Below are positions 39,810 through 48,041 of a DNA stretch of 64,000 bases, one piece after another (positions within the stretch are counted from its first letter, which is position 1; the number at the start of each line of letters is the position of its first letter). The translations under genes and the position numbers were made by a program. The notes beneath the pieces were generated by a model. It searched no databases, was not told the origin of the DNA, and worked only from the letters and a program-made list of their open reading frames with translations. The DNA comes from Streptomyces sp. MspMP-M5 (GTDB lineage Bacteria > Actinomycetota > Actinomycetes > Streptomycetales > Streptomycetaceae), in the NCBI RefSeq assembly GCF_000373585.1, contig NZ_KB891854.1, positions 218,640 to 282,639 on the forward strand, in the 5' to 3' direction.

Positions 39810-39977
39810 GCCGACGAGGTGGCGCCGCTCGGCCGGCGGATCGGCGACCCGGCCACCGCCCGGGCGGTGGTGGCCGTCACCGACGGACTGCTGCTCCAGC
39901 ACCTGCGCACCGGCCAGCCCTTCCAACCGGCCGTGGTGCGCGAGGGGTTGGCGGGGGTGCTGGGTCCGTCCCGCTGA
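39810..39977 (+). pseudogene. C-terminal scrap of a probable TetR-family regulator
   Basis: An open frame of 55 codons without a start reads RRIGDPATARAVVAVTDGLL, LQHLRTGQPFQPAVVREGLA and ends GVLGPSR-stop. This is the pattern of the last helices of TetR effector domains (a VDGLLLQ-like helix, then a short terminal helix). The HTH part is missing, and the fragment starts directly behind the suf terminator. I read it as a deletion remnant; the family call is by eye only. Confidence 0.5.
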
Positions 39978-40001
39978 CCGGTGGCGGCGGCCGGGCGGCT
40001 G

Positions 40002-40058
40002 GTGCGACCGTACGAGACAGGCGGTGCAGGCGGGCCACCGGGATCGTGCGACCGTACG
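40002..40058. repeat. Two 13-bp direct repeats upstream of dapD
   Basis: GTGCGACCGTACG at 40002-40014 and 40046-40058, 44 bp apart (about four helical turns). Both include the palindrome CGTACG. They may be operators, perhaps once of the decayed TetR-like gene just upstream. Confidence 0.55.
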
Positions 40059-40108
40059 GGGCGGGACCGATCGCTGAGACCGGTTCGCCTCCGCGGGCGG
40101 GCTCCGGT

Positions 40109-40114
40109 TAGGTT
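40109..40114 (+). promoter_or_regulatory. -10 box of a probably leaderless dapD transcript
   Basis: TAGGTT ends 6 nt before the dapD ATG; no Shine-Dalgarno is present. The -35 region is not recognisable. Confidence 0.4.
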
Positions 40115-40120
40115 TCCAGC

Positions 40121-41110
40121 ATGACCGATGCTGCAACCCCCCGTACGACCGGCGCCGTCGCCGCCGGGCTCGCCACCGTCGCCTCCGACGGCACCGTTCT
40201 CGACACCTGGTTCCCCGCGCCCGAGCTGGTCGACGCGCCCGGCCCGGCCGGCACCGAGCAGCTGGCGGACGACCGCGCCGCCGAGCTGCTGGGCGACGCC
40301 GTCCGCAAGGCGGTCGGCCCCGACCCGGTCCGCGGCGTGGAGGTCGTGGCCGTCCGCACGGTCATCGCCTCCCTGGACGACAAGCCGCTGGACGCGCACG
40401 ACGCCTACCTGCGTCTGCACCTGCTCAGCCACCGCCTGGTCAAGCCGCACGGCCAGAGCCTGGAGGGCATCTTCGGCCTGCTGGCCAACGTCGCCTGGAC
40501 CTCGCTCGGCCCGGTGCCGGTCGACCGGCTGGAGACGGCCCGGCTGAACGCCCGCGCCGAGGGCCTGCACCTCCAGGTCACCAGCGTGGACAAGTTCCCG
40601 CGGATGACCGACTACGTGGCGCCCGCCGGCGTCCGGATCGCCGACGCCGACCGGGTGCGGCTCGGCGCCCACCTCGCGGCCGGCACCACCGTCATGCACG
40701 AGGGCTTCGTCAACTTCAACGCCGGCACCCTGGGCACCTCCATGATCGAGGGCCGGATCAGCGCCGGTGTGGTGATCGGCGACGGCTCCGACATCGGCGG
40801 CGGCGCCTCCACGATGGGCACCCTCTCCGGCGGCGGCAAGCAGATCATCTCGATCGGCGAGCGCTGCCTGCTCGGCGCCGAGTCCGGCATCGGCATCGCG
40901 CTGGGCGACGAGTGCGTCGTCGAGGCCGGCCTGTACGTGACCGCCGGCACCCGGGTCACCCTGCCCGACGGCCAGATCGTCAAGGCACTGGAGCTCTCCG
41001 GCGCCGACAACATCCTCTTCCGCCGGAACTCCACCACCGGCACCGTCGAGGCCCGCCCGAACAAGGCGGTCTGGGGCGGTCTGAACGAGATCCTGCACAG
41101 CCACAACTGA
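40121..41110 (+). CDS. dapD: Tetrahydrodipicolinate N-succinyltransferase
   Basis: Succinylates tetrahydrodipicolinate in the lysine/meso-diaminopimelate pathway. 329 residues, the actinobacterial type with an N-terminal domain and a left-handed beta-helix of hexapeptide repeats ([40 protein letters not shown]). The motif [20 protein letters not shown] is typical. Followed by a very strong terminator. Confidence 0.96.
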   Translation: MTDAATPRTTGAVAAGLATVASDGTVLDTWFPAPELVDAPGPAGTEQLADDRAAELLGDAVRKAVGPDPVRGVEVVAVRTVIASLDDKPLDAHDAYLRLHLLSHRLVKPHGQSLEGIFGLLANVAWTSLGPVPVDRLETARLNARAEGLHLQVTSVDKFPRMTDYVAPAGVRIADADRVRLGAHLAAGTTVMHEGFVNFNAGTLGTSMIEGRISAGVVIGDGSDIGGGASTMGTLSGGGKQIISIGERCLLGAESGIGIALGDECVVEAGLYVTAGTRVTLPDGQIVKALELSGADNILFRRNSTTGTVEARPNKAVWGGLNEILHSHN

Positions 41111-41135
41111 CCGGGCGCCGCCCGCAGTCGGTGCC

Positions 41136-41174
41136 CGCCCCGGGGCCGGCGGTCCCTCCGCCGGCCCCGGGGCG
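41136..41174 (+). terminator. Terminator of dapD
   Basis: Perfect 17-bp stem (41136-41152 with 41158-41174), 5-nt loop TCCCT. Confidence 0.88.
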
Positions 41175-41215
41175 TGCCCGCTTCCGGGCCCGGACCGGCC
41201 GCCGTGCCGCGCCGA

Positions 41216-41221
41216 TAGGGT
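41216..41221 (+). promoter_or_regulatory. -10 box of a probably leaderless EI24-family transcript
   Basis: TAGGGT ends 6 nt before the ATG at 41228; a GGACCG at 41192-41197 lies 18 bp upstream as a possible -35. Confidence 0.5.
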
Positions 41222-41227
41222 GGCCCC

Positions 41228-42034
41228 ATGCGTGATCTTGTCGCGGGGATGCGGTATCTGGGCCGGGGTGTGCGGTGGGCCGCCCGGCACGGCCGGTGGT
41301 GGGGGTTCGGGCTGATCCCGGCGCTGATCGCGCTGGTGCTCTACGCGGGGCTGCTCACGGTGCTGGCTCTGTGGGCAGGCGACGTCGCCGCGTGGGCGAC
41401 GCCGTTCGCGGACGGCTGGGGCTCCCCGTGGCAGGGGCTGCTGCGCGGGCTGTTCGTGGCGCTGCTGCTGGCCGGCGGGCTGACGCTGTCGGTGCTGACG
41501 TTCACCGCCGTCACCCTGCTGATCGGCGACCCCTTCTACGAGTCGCTCTCGGAGCGGGTCGAGGAGAGCGAGGGCGGCTGCCCGCCCGGCCCGGACCGCC
41601 CGCTGTGGCGGGAGATCGGCATTGCGCTGCGGGAGATGGTCCATGTCCTGCTGCGCGCCGCCGGGTTCGGGGTGCTGCTCTTCCTCCTGGGCTTTCTGCC
41701 GGTCGTCGGGCAGACCGCCGTCCCGGCCGTCGGCTTCTGCGTCTCCGGCTTCTTCCTCGCGGTGGAGCTGACCACGGTGGCGATGCAGCGCCGCCAGGTG
41801 CCGGTCCGCGAGCGGCTGCGGCTGCTGCGCGGCCGGCTCGGGCTGGCGGTCGGCTTCGGGACGCCGCTGGTGCTGCTGTTCCTGATTCCGTTCGCGGCGG
41901 TGCTGCTGATGCCGGGCGCGGTCGCGGGGGCCACCCTGCTGGTGCGGGACCTGATCCCCGCCGGGCCGGATACCGGGGCGGCGGTGGCCGGCGGGGGCGG
42001 GCCCGAGGACCGGTCGGTGCCCGCCGCCCGGTGA
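41228..42034 (+). CDS. EI24-domain (CysZ-like) membrane protein
   Basis: 268 residues, about four to six helices (GLIPALIALVLYAGLLTVLALW, LLRGLFVALLLAGGLTLSVLTF, AGFGVLLFLLGFLPVVGQTAVPAVG). The motif LLIGDPFYESLSERVEE is characteristic of EI24/CysZ proteins; CysZ itself is a sulfate transporter in proteobacteria, but actinobacterial members have no known substrate. The tail (GGGGPEDRSVPAAR) is cytoplasmic and disordered. Probable leaderless transcript. Confidence 0.85.
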   Translation: MRDLVAGMRYLGRGVRWAARHGRWWGFGLIPALIALVLYAGLLTVLALWAGDVAAWATPFADGWGSPWQGLLRGLFVALLLAGGLTLSVLTFTAVTLLIGDPFYESLSERVEESEGGCPPGPDRPLWREIGIALREMVHVLLRAAGFGVLLFLLGFLPVVGQTAVPAVGFCVSGFFLAVELTTVAMQRRQVPVRERLRLLRGRLGLAVGFGTPLVLLFLIPFAAVLLMPGAVAGATLLVRDLIPAGPDTGAAVAGGGGPEDRSVPAAR

Positions 42035-42061
42035 CGCGCCCGCCGGCGCCCGGAAGCGACG

Positions 42062-42097
42062 GAGCGGCCGCCGCACCAGCCGGTGCGGCGGCCGCTC
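42062..42097. terminator. Bidirectional terminator between EI24 and small basic gene
   Basis: Perfect 16-bp stem (42062-42077 with 42082-42097), loop AGCC, between convergent genes. Confidence 0.88.
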
Positions 42098-42118
42098 AGG
42101 CGTACTGCCCTACCCGCG

Positions 42119-42259
42119 TCAGTCAGCCTTGCGCGACCGCGGCTTCAGGTCCTGGGTACGCTCGGCGGCGGACTCCGGCGACTGCGACCGGTGCTGTTCG
42201 GAGCGCCGCTCGGCGGCCCGGTCCTGCTTGCCCGACTTACGGTTCTGCGACTTCGGCAT
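42119..42259 (-). CDS. Small basic hypothetical protein, 46 residues
   Basis: Starts MPKSQNRKSGKQDRAAERRS and ends LKPRSRKAD. Highly charged (Lys/Arg/Glu/Gln), no hydrophobic stretch, probably disordered. The ribosome site AAAGGAG lies 5 nt before ATG 42259, better than most in this window; a second ATG at 42262 is adjacent. The gene is followed by the strong shared hairpin. Codon use is typical of the genome. Function unknown; similar small basic proteins are common in Streptomyces. Confidence 0.7.
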   Translation of the reverse strand: MPKSQNRKSGKQDRAAERRSEQHRSQSPESAAERTQDLKPRSRKAD

Positions 42260-42309
42260 CATGACTCCTTTTGTCTCGCCGAAATGGTGCTTACACAGCC
42301 CAGTACCGC

Positions 42310-42338
42310 ACCCCCGGGCGCGGTTGGCCCCCGGGGGT
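42310..42338 (-). terminator. Terminator of the secreted nuclease gene
   Basis: 9-bp arms (42310-42318 with 42330-42338), 11-nt loop, 74 bp downstream of the nuclease stop on the minus strand. Confidence 0.5.
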
Positions 42339-42411
42339 GGGCCGGTGGAGTGACGGGACGATCACCCCGGGTGAGGCGCGGGGCAGGAGTGCGGGGCGGG
42401 ACCGCGGGGTG

Positions 42412-44250
42412 TCAGGGCCTGATCCGCAGCACCTGCGGGTCGTGGTCGCTGGTCTGGTCCGCGTACTCGGCGTTGATGTGCACGATGTCGTAGTCGGTCC
42501 GGGTCAGCGCCCTGCTGGTGAGCAGGTGGTCCAGCACCTGGGAGTTGCCCTGGTACACGTAGCTGTAGCGCTCGGCCGGCGGCAGCTCGGTGACCTGGTC
42601 GGTGAGCACCCCGCCGGCGGTGAGGGTCTTCAGCGCGGGCGAGAACTGGTAGTCGTTGAGGTCCCCGGCCACCACCACATCGGCCTTGGGGTCCTTGGCC
42701 AGCAGCTGCTTCACGAAGCCGTTGACGAGCCCGGCCTGGGCGGTGCGCTGGGTCTCCGAGGTCCGGGCCGGCGGCTGGAACCGGCTGTCCAGACCCTGGT
42801 CGCCGCCCTTGGAGTTGAAGTGGTTGGCGATCACGAAGACCCGGCGGCCGGGCCTGCTCTTCAGCGTGAACTCGCCGACCAGCGGCTTGCGGCTGGACTT
42901 CCACGCCGCGTCGCCCGGTGCGATCCGGCCCGGCGACGCCGACAGCCCGGCCCGGCCGTGGTCGTCGACGACCTTCACCGGCGTGGTCGCGTCGCCGCCC
43001 TTGACGTCGGTGAACGCCACCCGCTGCGGGTTGAAGAGGAACACCACCCGGATGTTGCCGCCGGGCCGGCCGCCGTCCTGGTCGTTCCGCGGGTCGATCG
43101 ACCGCCACCGGTACGACGGGCCGCCGGCCGCCCTGACGGCGTCGGTGAGCTTCTTGAGGGTGACCCCGGCGGTCACCGTGCCGTCGTCCTTGGCGCCGCT
43201 GTCGTCCTGGACCTCCTCCAGGGCGATCACGTCGGGCGCGGCGAGGTTGTGCACCAGCCCCTTCGCCAGCCGGTCGAACTTCTCCTGCGGGTTGTCCGGC
43301 GCGAGGTTCTCGACGTTGTAGGTGGCCACCGCCAGCTCGTCGGCGGTCTGCTTGCGGGTGACCTCCGGCGCCGGGGTGTGGGCGGCGAGCCGGCCCAGTT
43401 CGGTGGCCTGGACGGTGTAGCCGCCGAAGTTGTCGTAGTCCAGCGGGCCGGCGGTGGTGCCGGTCAGCCGGTCGCCGACATTGGCGACCGGGAACGGCCG
43501 TTGGGAGAAGGGGATCAGGGACTGGACCTTGATCCGGCCGCCGTTGGGGTCGGCGTAGGAGCCGTAGAGCGTGCCGCCGCGGGCGGTGCGGTGGTGGCCG
43601 GGGGTGGCGGTCACCCACAGCTCGTGGTGGGTGTTGGTGGGGCCGACGACCGGGGCGTTCGAGAGCGCGACCCGCATGCCCTCCAGCGACTCCAGCCGGT
43701 CCAGGGCGTACGTGGCCGGCCGCAGGGGCAGCGACTCGATGCTCTTTCCGCCCGCGTCGGGTGCGTAAGTCGCGGGAATTGAGGAGGTGTTGAGCTTGAC
43801 CGGGGCCGGCAGCGGCTGGTGGGCCGCGGTGACCTGCCAGGTGGCGTCCGTGATCTCGGTGACGGACTGGCCGCCGGCGGCCTTGCCGCCCGGGTAGTAC
43901 TCACTGACCGTGCCGGTGAAGGTGATCGCGTCGCCGACCGCGACCTCCGGCGTCTTTTTGCCGGTGAAGACGAAGACCGCCTCGCTGGTGGCCGGGTCGC
44001 CGTCCGGGTGCGGGTCCTGCACCCAGAAGCCGCGCGACGAGCCGAACGCCCGGATCGCGGTCACGGTGCCGGGCACGCCGTCGACCTGCTTGCCGGCCAG
44101 CGGGGATATCCGGGTTCTGCCCTGTATGTCGTGGATCCGGGTGCCGGCCGCGGAGGCGGACTGCATGCTGAGCAGTCCGCCGGCGAGGGCGGCACAGGCG
44201 GCCACCGCGGTGAGGGCGACCGGCCTGCGGAGCGTACGACGGGATGGCAT
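42412..44250 (-). CDS. Secreted endonuclease/exonuclease/phosphatase-family protein
   Basis: 612 residues with a signal peptide (RRPVALTAVAACAALAGGLL). An N-terminal OB-like/ExeM-type domain (IHDIQGRTRISPLAGKQVDGVPGTVTAI) is followed by the EEP nuclease domain: LAVATYNVENLAP, VIALEEVQDD, VIANHFNSKGGD, VAGDLNDYQFSP and the final SDHDPQVL, giving the full Asn/Glu/His/Asp set. This resembles extracellular nucleases of the ExeM/NucH type, so it probably degrades extracellular DNA. ATG 44250 has GGAGG 5 nt upstream. Confidence 0.92.
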   Translation of the reverse strand: MPSRRTLRRPVALTAVAACAALAGGLLSMQSASAAGTRIHDIQGRTRISPLAGKQVDGVPGTVTAIRAFGSSRGFWVQDPHPDGDPATSEAVFVFTGKKTPEVAVGDAITFTGTVSEYYPGGKAAGGQSVTEITDATWQVTAAHQPLPAPVKLNTSSIPATYAPDAGGKSIESLPLRPATYALDRLESLEGMRVALSNAPVVGPTNTHHELWVTATPGHHRTARGGTLYGSYADPNGGRIKVQSLIPFSQRPFPVANVGDRLTGTTAGPLDYDNFGGYTVQATELGRLAAHTPAPEVTRKQTADELAVATYNVENLAPDNPQEKFDRLAKGLVHNLAAPDVIALEEVQDDSGAKDDGTVTAGVTLKKLTDAVRAAGGPSYRWRSIDPRNDQDGGRPGGNIRVVFLFNPQRVAFTDVKGGDATTPVKVVDDHGRAGLSASPGRIAPGDAAWKSSRKPLVGEFTLKSRPGRRVFVIANHFNSKGGDQGLDSRFQPPARTSETQRTAQAGLVNGFVKQLLAKDPKADVVVAGDLNDYQFSPALKTLTAGGVLTDQVTELPPAERYSYVYQGNSQVLDHLLTSRALTRTDYDIVHINAEYADQTSDHDPQVLRIRP

Positions 44251-44467
44251 CCAAGCCTCCGGAGAAAGGGGGGTAGGGGGGTGGAGAGGCGGCGGAGCGG
44301 GACCGGCGCTCGCGCTACGCGCGTCAATCTCTTGTGTGCGCAAGGGAGTTGTCAAGGTTCCCCGGGTGGACGGGAGCGTACGGGAGGGTGAACCGCCCGA
44401 CATGGGGAGAATTCCGTCTACGCTTGGGCGGCGCACAAGCCGACGTCCGTCCGAGGAGCTGAGCCAG

Positions 44468-45964
44468 ATGTCCGCAGACCGCCCCACGATGCCGCCGGTG
44501 CGGCTGCACCCCGAAGCGGAGCTGGCCCGGGCCGCGCTGAGTGCCCCGCTGCTGGCCCGCGCCGCCCGGCTCGCCCGCTGGGCGGAGTCCGGCGTCCCGG
44601 TCGGCGTCGGCGGCGAGCTGCTGGCCAAGCCGCTGGCCGCCGCCACCGAGCATCTGGGCCTGGCCGGCGACGAGGACGGCCCCTCCTACACCGCCGAGGC
44701 ATGGCAGCTGGCGGTGGACACCGGGCTGGTCGAGATCACCGAGCACGAGGAGGACGACGCCGAGGACGCCGCGAACCTCCCCGACGACGCCGCGGTCGGC
44801 ACCGCCACCCCCGGCGAGGAGCTGGGTCTGCTCACCGCCGGCAGCCCCCAGGACGTGCTGGACATCTGGCTCGGCGGCATGGAGACCGTGCTCGCCGACG
44901 CGGTCGCCCCGGACCTCTCCGACATCGCCGAGCAGCTCGCCGACGGCGGCGAACTGGACCTGGACGCCCTCGACTGGAACCCCGAGGAGGAGGCCGAGCT
45001 GCTGGACGGCATCCTCGGCAACCTCTACCTCCTCAGCGCGCTGAACGAACTGCCCGACCAGGACGTCCCGCTGCCCGCGCTGGCCGCCTCCATGATCGTC
45101 CCGGACGACATGGACGAGCCCACCGACGAGATCCTCGAAGAGGTCTCCGAGGCGATGATGCGGCTCGACGACCAGTTCCGGGTGCTGGAGCCGATCGGGC
45201 TGGTCGTCTACCGGCCCGTCGACGAGGCGCTCATCGAGGAGCTGGACGAGGAGGGCGAGACGGTCCGGGCCGCCGAGCCGCTGGCCGACGAGGACGTCGC
45301 CCGGTACGGCATGGTCCGGCTCACCCCGCTCGGCGTCTGGGCGGTCCGCGCACGGATGCTGGACGCCGGTGTGGAGGCCCCGGCCGTCGGCGACCTCGTC
45401 GGCAAGGACGCCGAGGTCCTGCTGGAGGCGCTGCCCGACTACCCCGAGGCGCTGGCGCAGGCGGAGGCCGAGCAGTGGCTGGCCGCCCGCACCCCGCTGG
45501 ACGCCGCCCGGGGCCTGCTCGCGGCCGCCCGCGGCGACGACGACCGCGGCCCGCTGCGCCGGCTCGCCGCCCAGCAGGCCCTCTCGCTGATCGGTCCGGC
45601 GGCCGAGCCGGCGCTGCGCGAGGTCCTCGACGACCGTCACCTGGGCGGACTGGCCCGGGTCTGGCTCGCCGAGCGCGCGCTGCCCGACATCCCCGAGCCG
45701 TCCCAGGACATGGTCTTCTGGCTGACGGTGGACACCATCGCGGCCCAGCTGGGCGACACCGGCGACGAGGCGGCGGCCGAACTCAGCGAGCTGGTGGGGG
45801 CGCTGACCGAGCAGCACAGCGGGTTCTTCGACGCGGTCTGGCGGGTGGACCACCCGGCCACCGCGGAGGTGCTGGAGGCCATGGGCCGGCTGCACCCGGA
45901 CAAGAAGGCCGCCAAGGAGGCCCGCAAGGCCGCCTTCAAGGCGCGCTCACGGCGCGGCGAATAG
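44468..45964 (+). CDS. Large acidic conserved protein of unknown function
   Basis: 498 residues, ATG at 44468. Very acidic and Ala/Leu-rich (EITEHEEDDAEDAANLPDDA, SDIAEQLADGGELDLDALDW, DEPTDEILEEVSEAMMRLDD), with a basic C-terminus (KKAAKEARKAAFKARSRRGE). No signal peptide or membrane segment. The middle has a winged-helix-like strip (MVRLTPLGVWAVRARMLDAG). I recall conserved Streptomyces hypotheticals of this type but no function. Divergent from the nuclease gene. Confidence 0.7.
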   Translation: MSADRPTMPPVRLHPEAELARAALSAPLLARAARLARWAESGVPVGVGGELLAKPLAAATEHLGLAGDEDGPSYTAEAWQLAVDTGLVEITEHEEDDAEDAANLPDDAAVGTATPGEELGLLTAGSPQDVLDIWLGGMETVLADAVAPDLSDIAEQLADGGELDLDALDWNPEEEAELLDGILGNLYLLSALNELPDQDVPLPALAASMIVPDDMDEPTDEILEEVSEAMMRLDDQFRVLEPIGLVVYRPVDEALIEELDEEGETVRAAEPLADEDVARYGMVRLTPLGVWAVRARMLDAGVEAPAVGDLVGKDAEVLLEALPDYPEALAQAEAEQWLAARTPLDAARGLLAAARGDDDRGPLRRLAAQQALSLIGPAAEPALREVLDDRHLGGLARVWLAERALPDIPEPSQDMVFWLTVDTIAAQLGDTGDEAAAELSELVGALTEQHSGFFDAVWRVDHPATAEVLEAMGRLHPDKKAAKEARKAAFKARSRRGE

Positions 45965-45994
45965 CGGGCAGGGCCTGTCGGCGCGTGCCCCGGC

Positions 45995-46891
45995 TCAGTC
46001 GGCCGGGGCCGCCGCCGTGAGCAAGTAGTAGTCCAGCAGCCCCGTTTGATAGGCCGTCAGGTACTGCCGGGGCCATTTGTCGCGCAGCTCCGGCCGCTGC
46101 TCCATGTAGCGGTCGTAGGGCTCCCAGACGCCGTCGCCGATCGGTGTCACCGCGACGTCCCGCAGCCCGGCCGCGGCGAACGTCTCGGCCACGTCGTCCA
46201 CCAGGTGCGGGACGTCCAGCCCGTCGGCGTACGGCGGCAGCAGCTGGGGCAGCACCCGGACCGCGTCCGGGACCCGGGCGAAGAACGTGGCCAGCGCGAA
46301 CCCTCCGCCCGGGCGCAGCACCCGCACCGCCTCCCGCGCGAAGCCGGCCAGGTCGCGGAAGTGCTGGGCGGCCTCGACGGAGAAGACGAAGTCGGCGCAG
46401 GCGTCCGGCAGCGGCATCCCCTGGGCCGGGCCGAGCACGAACTCCAGCCGGCGGGGGCCGGCGTCCTCGCGGAGCAGGTCGGCGTTGGCCTCCAGGGCGC
46501 GGGCGATCTGGTCCGGGTGCGCGTCCAGGCCGATCATCGAGCCGAAGTCGAACTCCCGCAGGGCCAGCGCACAGCCCAGCCCGCGCCCGCAGCCGACCTC
46601 CAGGGCGGTGCGGCCGCGCGGCCGGTCGTAGGTGTCCAGCACGAGTCGGTAGAGGTCCTGCTCGCTGCGGAGCCGGTCGTCCTCGGTCAGCGGGCGGTCC
46701 GCCGGCTCGGGGAGCCAGGCCCAGTACCCGAAGTTGATGAAGCCGCCGGTGAACGCGGGGACCGTGCTGAGGTCCTCCGCGCCGTAGGTGGCGGCGACCC
46801 GCTCGGGGAGGTCCGGGCGGGGTGCGCCGTCCGGGTGGTCCGGGGGCCCGGGCCGGTCGGATCCGCCGGCCGGGGGCGGCTGCTGGGTCAT
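45995..46891 (-). CDS. SAM-dependent methyltransferase (class I)
   Basis: 298 residues from ATG 46891 (GAGGAG 6 nt upstream); the open frame further upstream is not coding. Motif I is ALEVGCGRGLGCALAL, with MIGLDAHPDQIARA (motif post I), ADFVFSVEAAQHF and VRVLRPGGGFALATF. It looks like the small-molecule O/N/C-methyltransferases found near natural-product genes. The substrate is unknown. Confidence 0.85.
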   Translation of the reverse strand: MTQQPPPAGGSDRPGPPDHPDGAPRPDLPERVAATYGAEDLSTVPAFTGGFINFGYWAWLPEPADRPLTEDDRLRSEQDLYRLVLDTYDRPRGRTALEVGCGRGLGCALALREFDFGSMIGLDAHPDQIARALEANADLLREDAGPRRLEFVLGPAQGMPLPDACADFVFSVEAAQHFRDLAGFAREAVRVLRPGGGFALATFFARVPDAVRVLPQLLPPYADGLDVPHLVDDVAETFAAAGLRDVAVTPIGDGVWEPYDRYMEQRPELRDKWPRQYLTAYQTGLLDYYLLTAAAPAD

Positions 46892-46978
46892 CGGACGCTC
46901 CTCGTCGTCAGGCGTGGGGGAGGGGGCCGAGGGGGCGCGGGGACGGAATCCTGGGCGCGGACGGATGTTGAAGGGAAG

Positions 46979-48037
46979 GTGAGCGCGACTGTACGGACGA
47001 CACAATTCTCAATCCTGGACCGCTCCCGCACCAGGGAGGGACACCCGCCCGCTGCGGCGTTGCGGGACACCGTGGAGCTGGCACGGCATGCCGAGCGCCT
47101 GGGGTACCACCGGTTCTGGGTCGCCGAGCACCACAGTGTGCCCGGCGTCGCCGGCTCCGCGCCCACTGTGCTGGCCGCCGCCGTCGCCTCCGCCACCGCC
47201 ACGATCCGGGTCGGCACCGGCGGGGTGATGCTGCCCAACCACCGCCCGCTCGTCGTGGCCGAGCAGTTCGGGGTCCTGGCATCGCTCTTTCCCGGCCGGA
47301 TCGACATGGGGCTGGGCCGCTCGGTCGGCTTCACCGGCGGCATCCGGCGGGCCCTGGGCACGGAGAAGGACGCGGCGGAGGACTTCGAGGAGCAGCTGGC
47401 CGAGCTGCTCGGCTACTTCACGGGGACCCAGACGGCCCATCCGCAGGTGCACGCCCGGCCGGCCGAGGGGCTGGCGGTGCCGGCGTTCGTGCTGGCCACC
47501 GGCGCCGGCGCGCGGATCGCGGCGCGCGCCGGGCTGGCGCTGGTCGTCGGCGACTTCCGGGACCCGGAGAAACTGCTCGCGGCCCTCGACGAGTACCGCG
47601 CCGGGTTCCGTCCGTCCGGGCTCTGGCCGCGGCCGTACGTGGTGATCTCCGGGACGGTCGCGGTGGCCGGGACGGCGGACGCGGCCCGGCGGCTGCTGGT
47701 CCCGGAGGCGCGGGCGCTGGCGTACTCGCGGACGCACGGGGTGTTCCCGCCGCTGCGGCCGGAGGCCGAAGGGGACGCGATGACGACCGAGCGGGAGCGG
47801 GGCTTCTACGAGGACGCGCTGCGGGGGCACGTCCACGGTACGGAGGAGCAGGTCGCCGAGGCGCTCGGGACGCTGATCGAGCGCACCGCGGCGGACGAGG
47901 TGCTGGTGACCACCAGCACCTACGACCGGGCGGCGCTGCGGGAGTCCTACGAGCGGCTGGCGCGGGTGGCGGGGCTGGCCGGCCGGGGCGGCCCGGCCGC
48001 GGTGGGTGCGGGGGCCGGCCCCGCACCCGCTCCGTAG
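46979..48037 (+). CDS. LLM-class flavin-dependent oxidoreductase (luciferase-like)
   Basis: 352 residues, GTG at 46979. Bacterial luciferase-like TIM barrel with the usual marks: FSILDRSRTREG, ARHAERLGYHRFWVAEHHSVPG, TIRVGTGGVMLPNHRPLVVAEQFG and GRIDMGLGRSVG. Uses reduced FMN or F420; which one cannot be told. Divergent from the methyltransferase gene and convergent with the TerD-like gene, 4 bp apart. Confidence 0.88.
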   Translation: MSATVRTTQFSILDRSRTREGHPPAAALRDTVELARHAERLGYHRFWVAEHHSVPGVAGSAPTVLAAAVASATATIRVGTGGVMLPNHRPLVVAEQFGVLASLFPGRIDMGLGRSVGFTGGIRRALGTEKDAAEDFEEQLAELLGYFTGTQTAHPQVHARPAEGLAVPAFVLATGAGARIAARAGLALVVGDFRDPEKLLAALDEYRAGFRPSGLWPRPYVVISGTVAVAGTADAARRLLVPEARALAYSRTHGVFPPLRPEAEGDAMTTERERGFYEDALRGHVHGTEEQVAEALGTLIERTAADEVLVTTSTYDRAALRESYERLARVAGLAGRGGPAAVGAGAGPAPAP

Positions 48038-48041
48038 CGGC

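Noticed and set aside
42412..48037. Methyltransferase, luciferase-like and nuclease genes as a secondary-metabolite cluster
   Set aside because: No core biosynthetic enzyme (PKS, NRPS, terpene or RiPP) is present; the genes have separate promoters and mixed strands.
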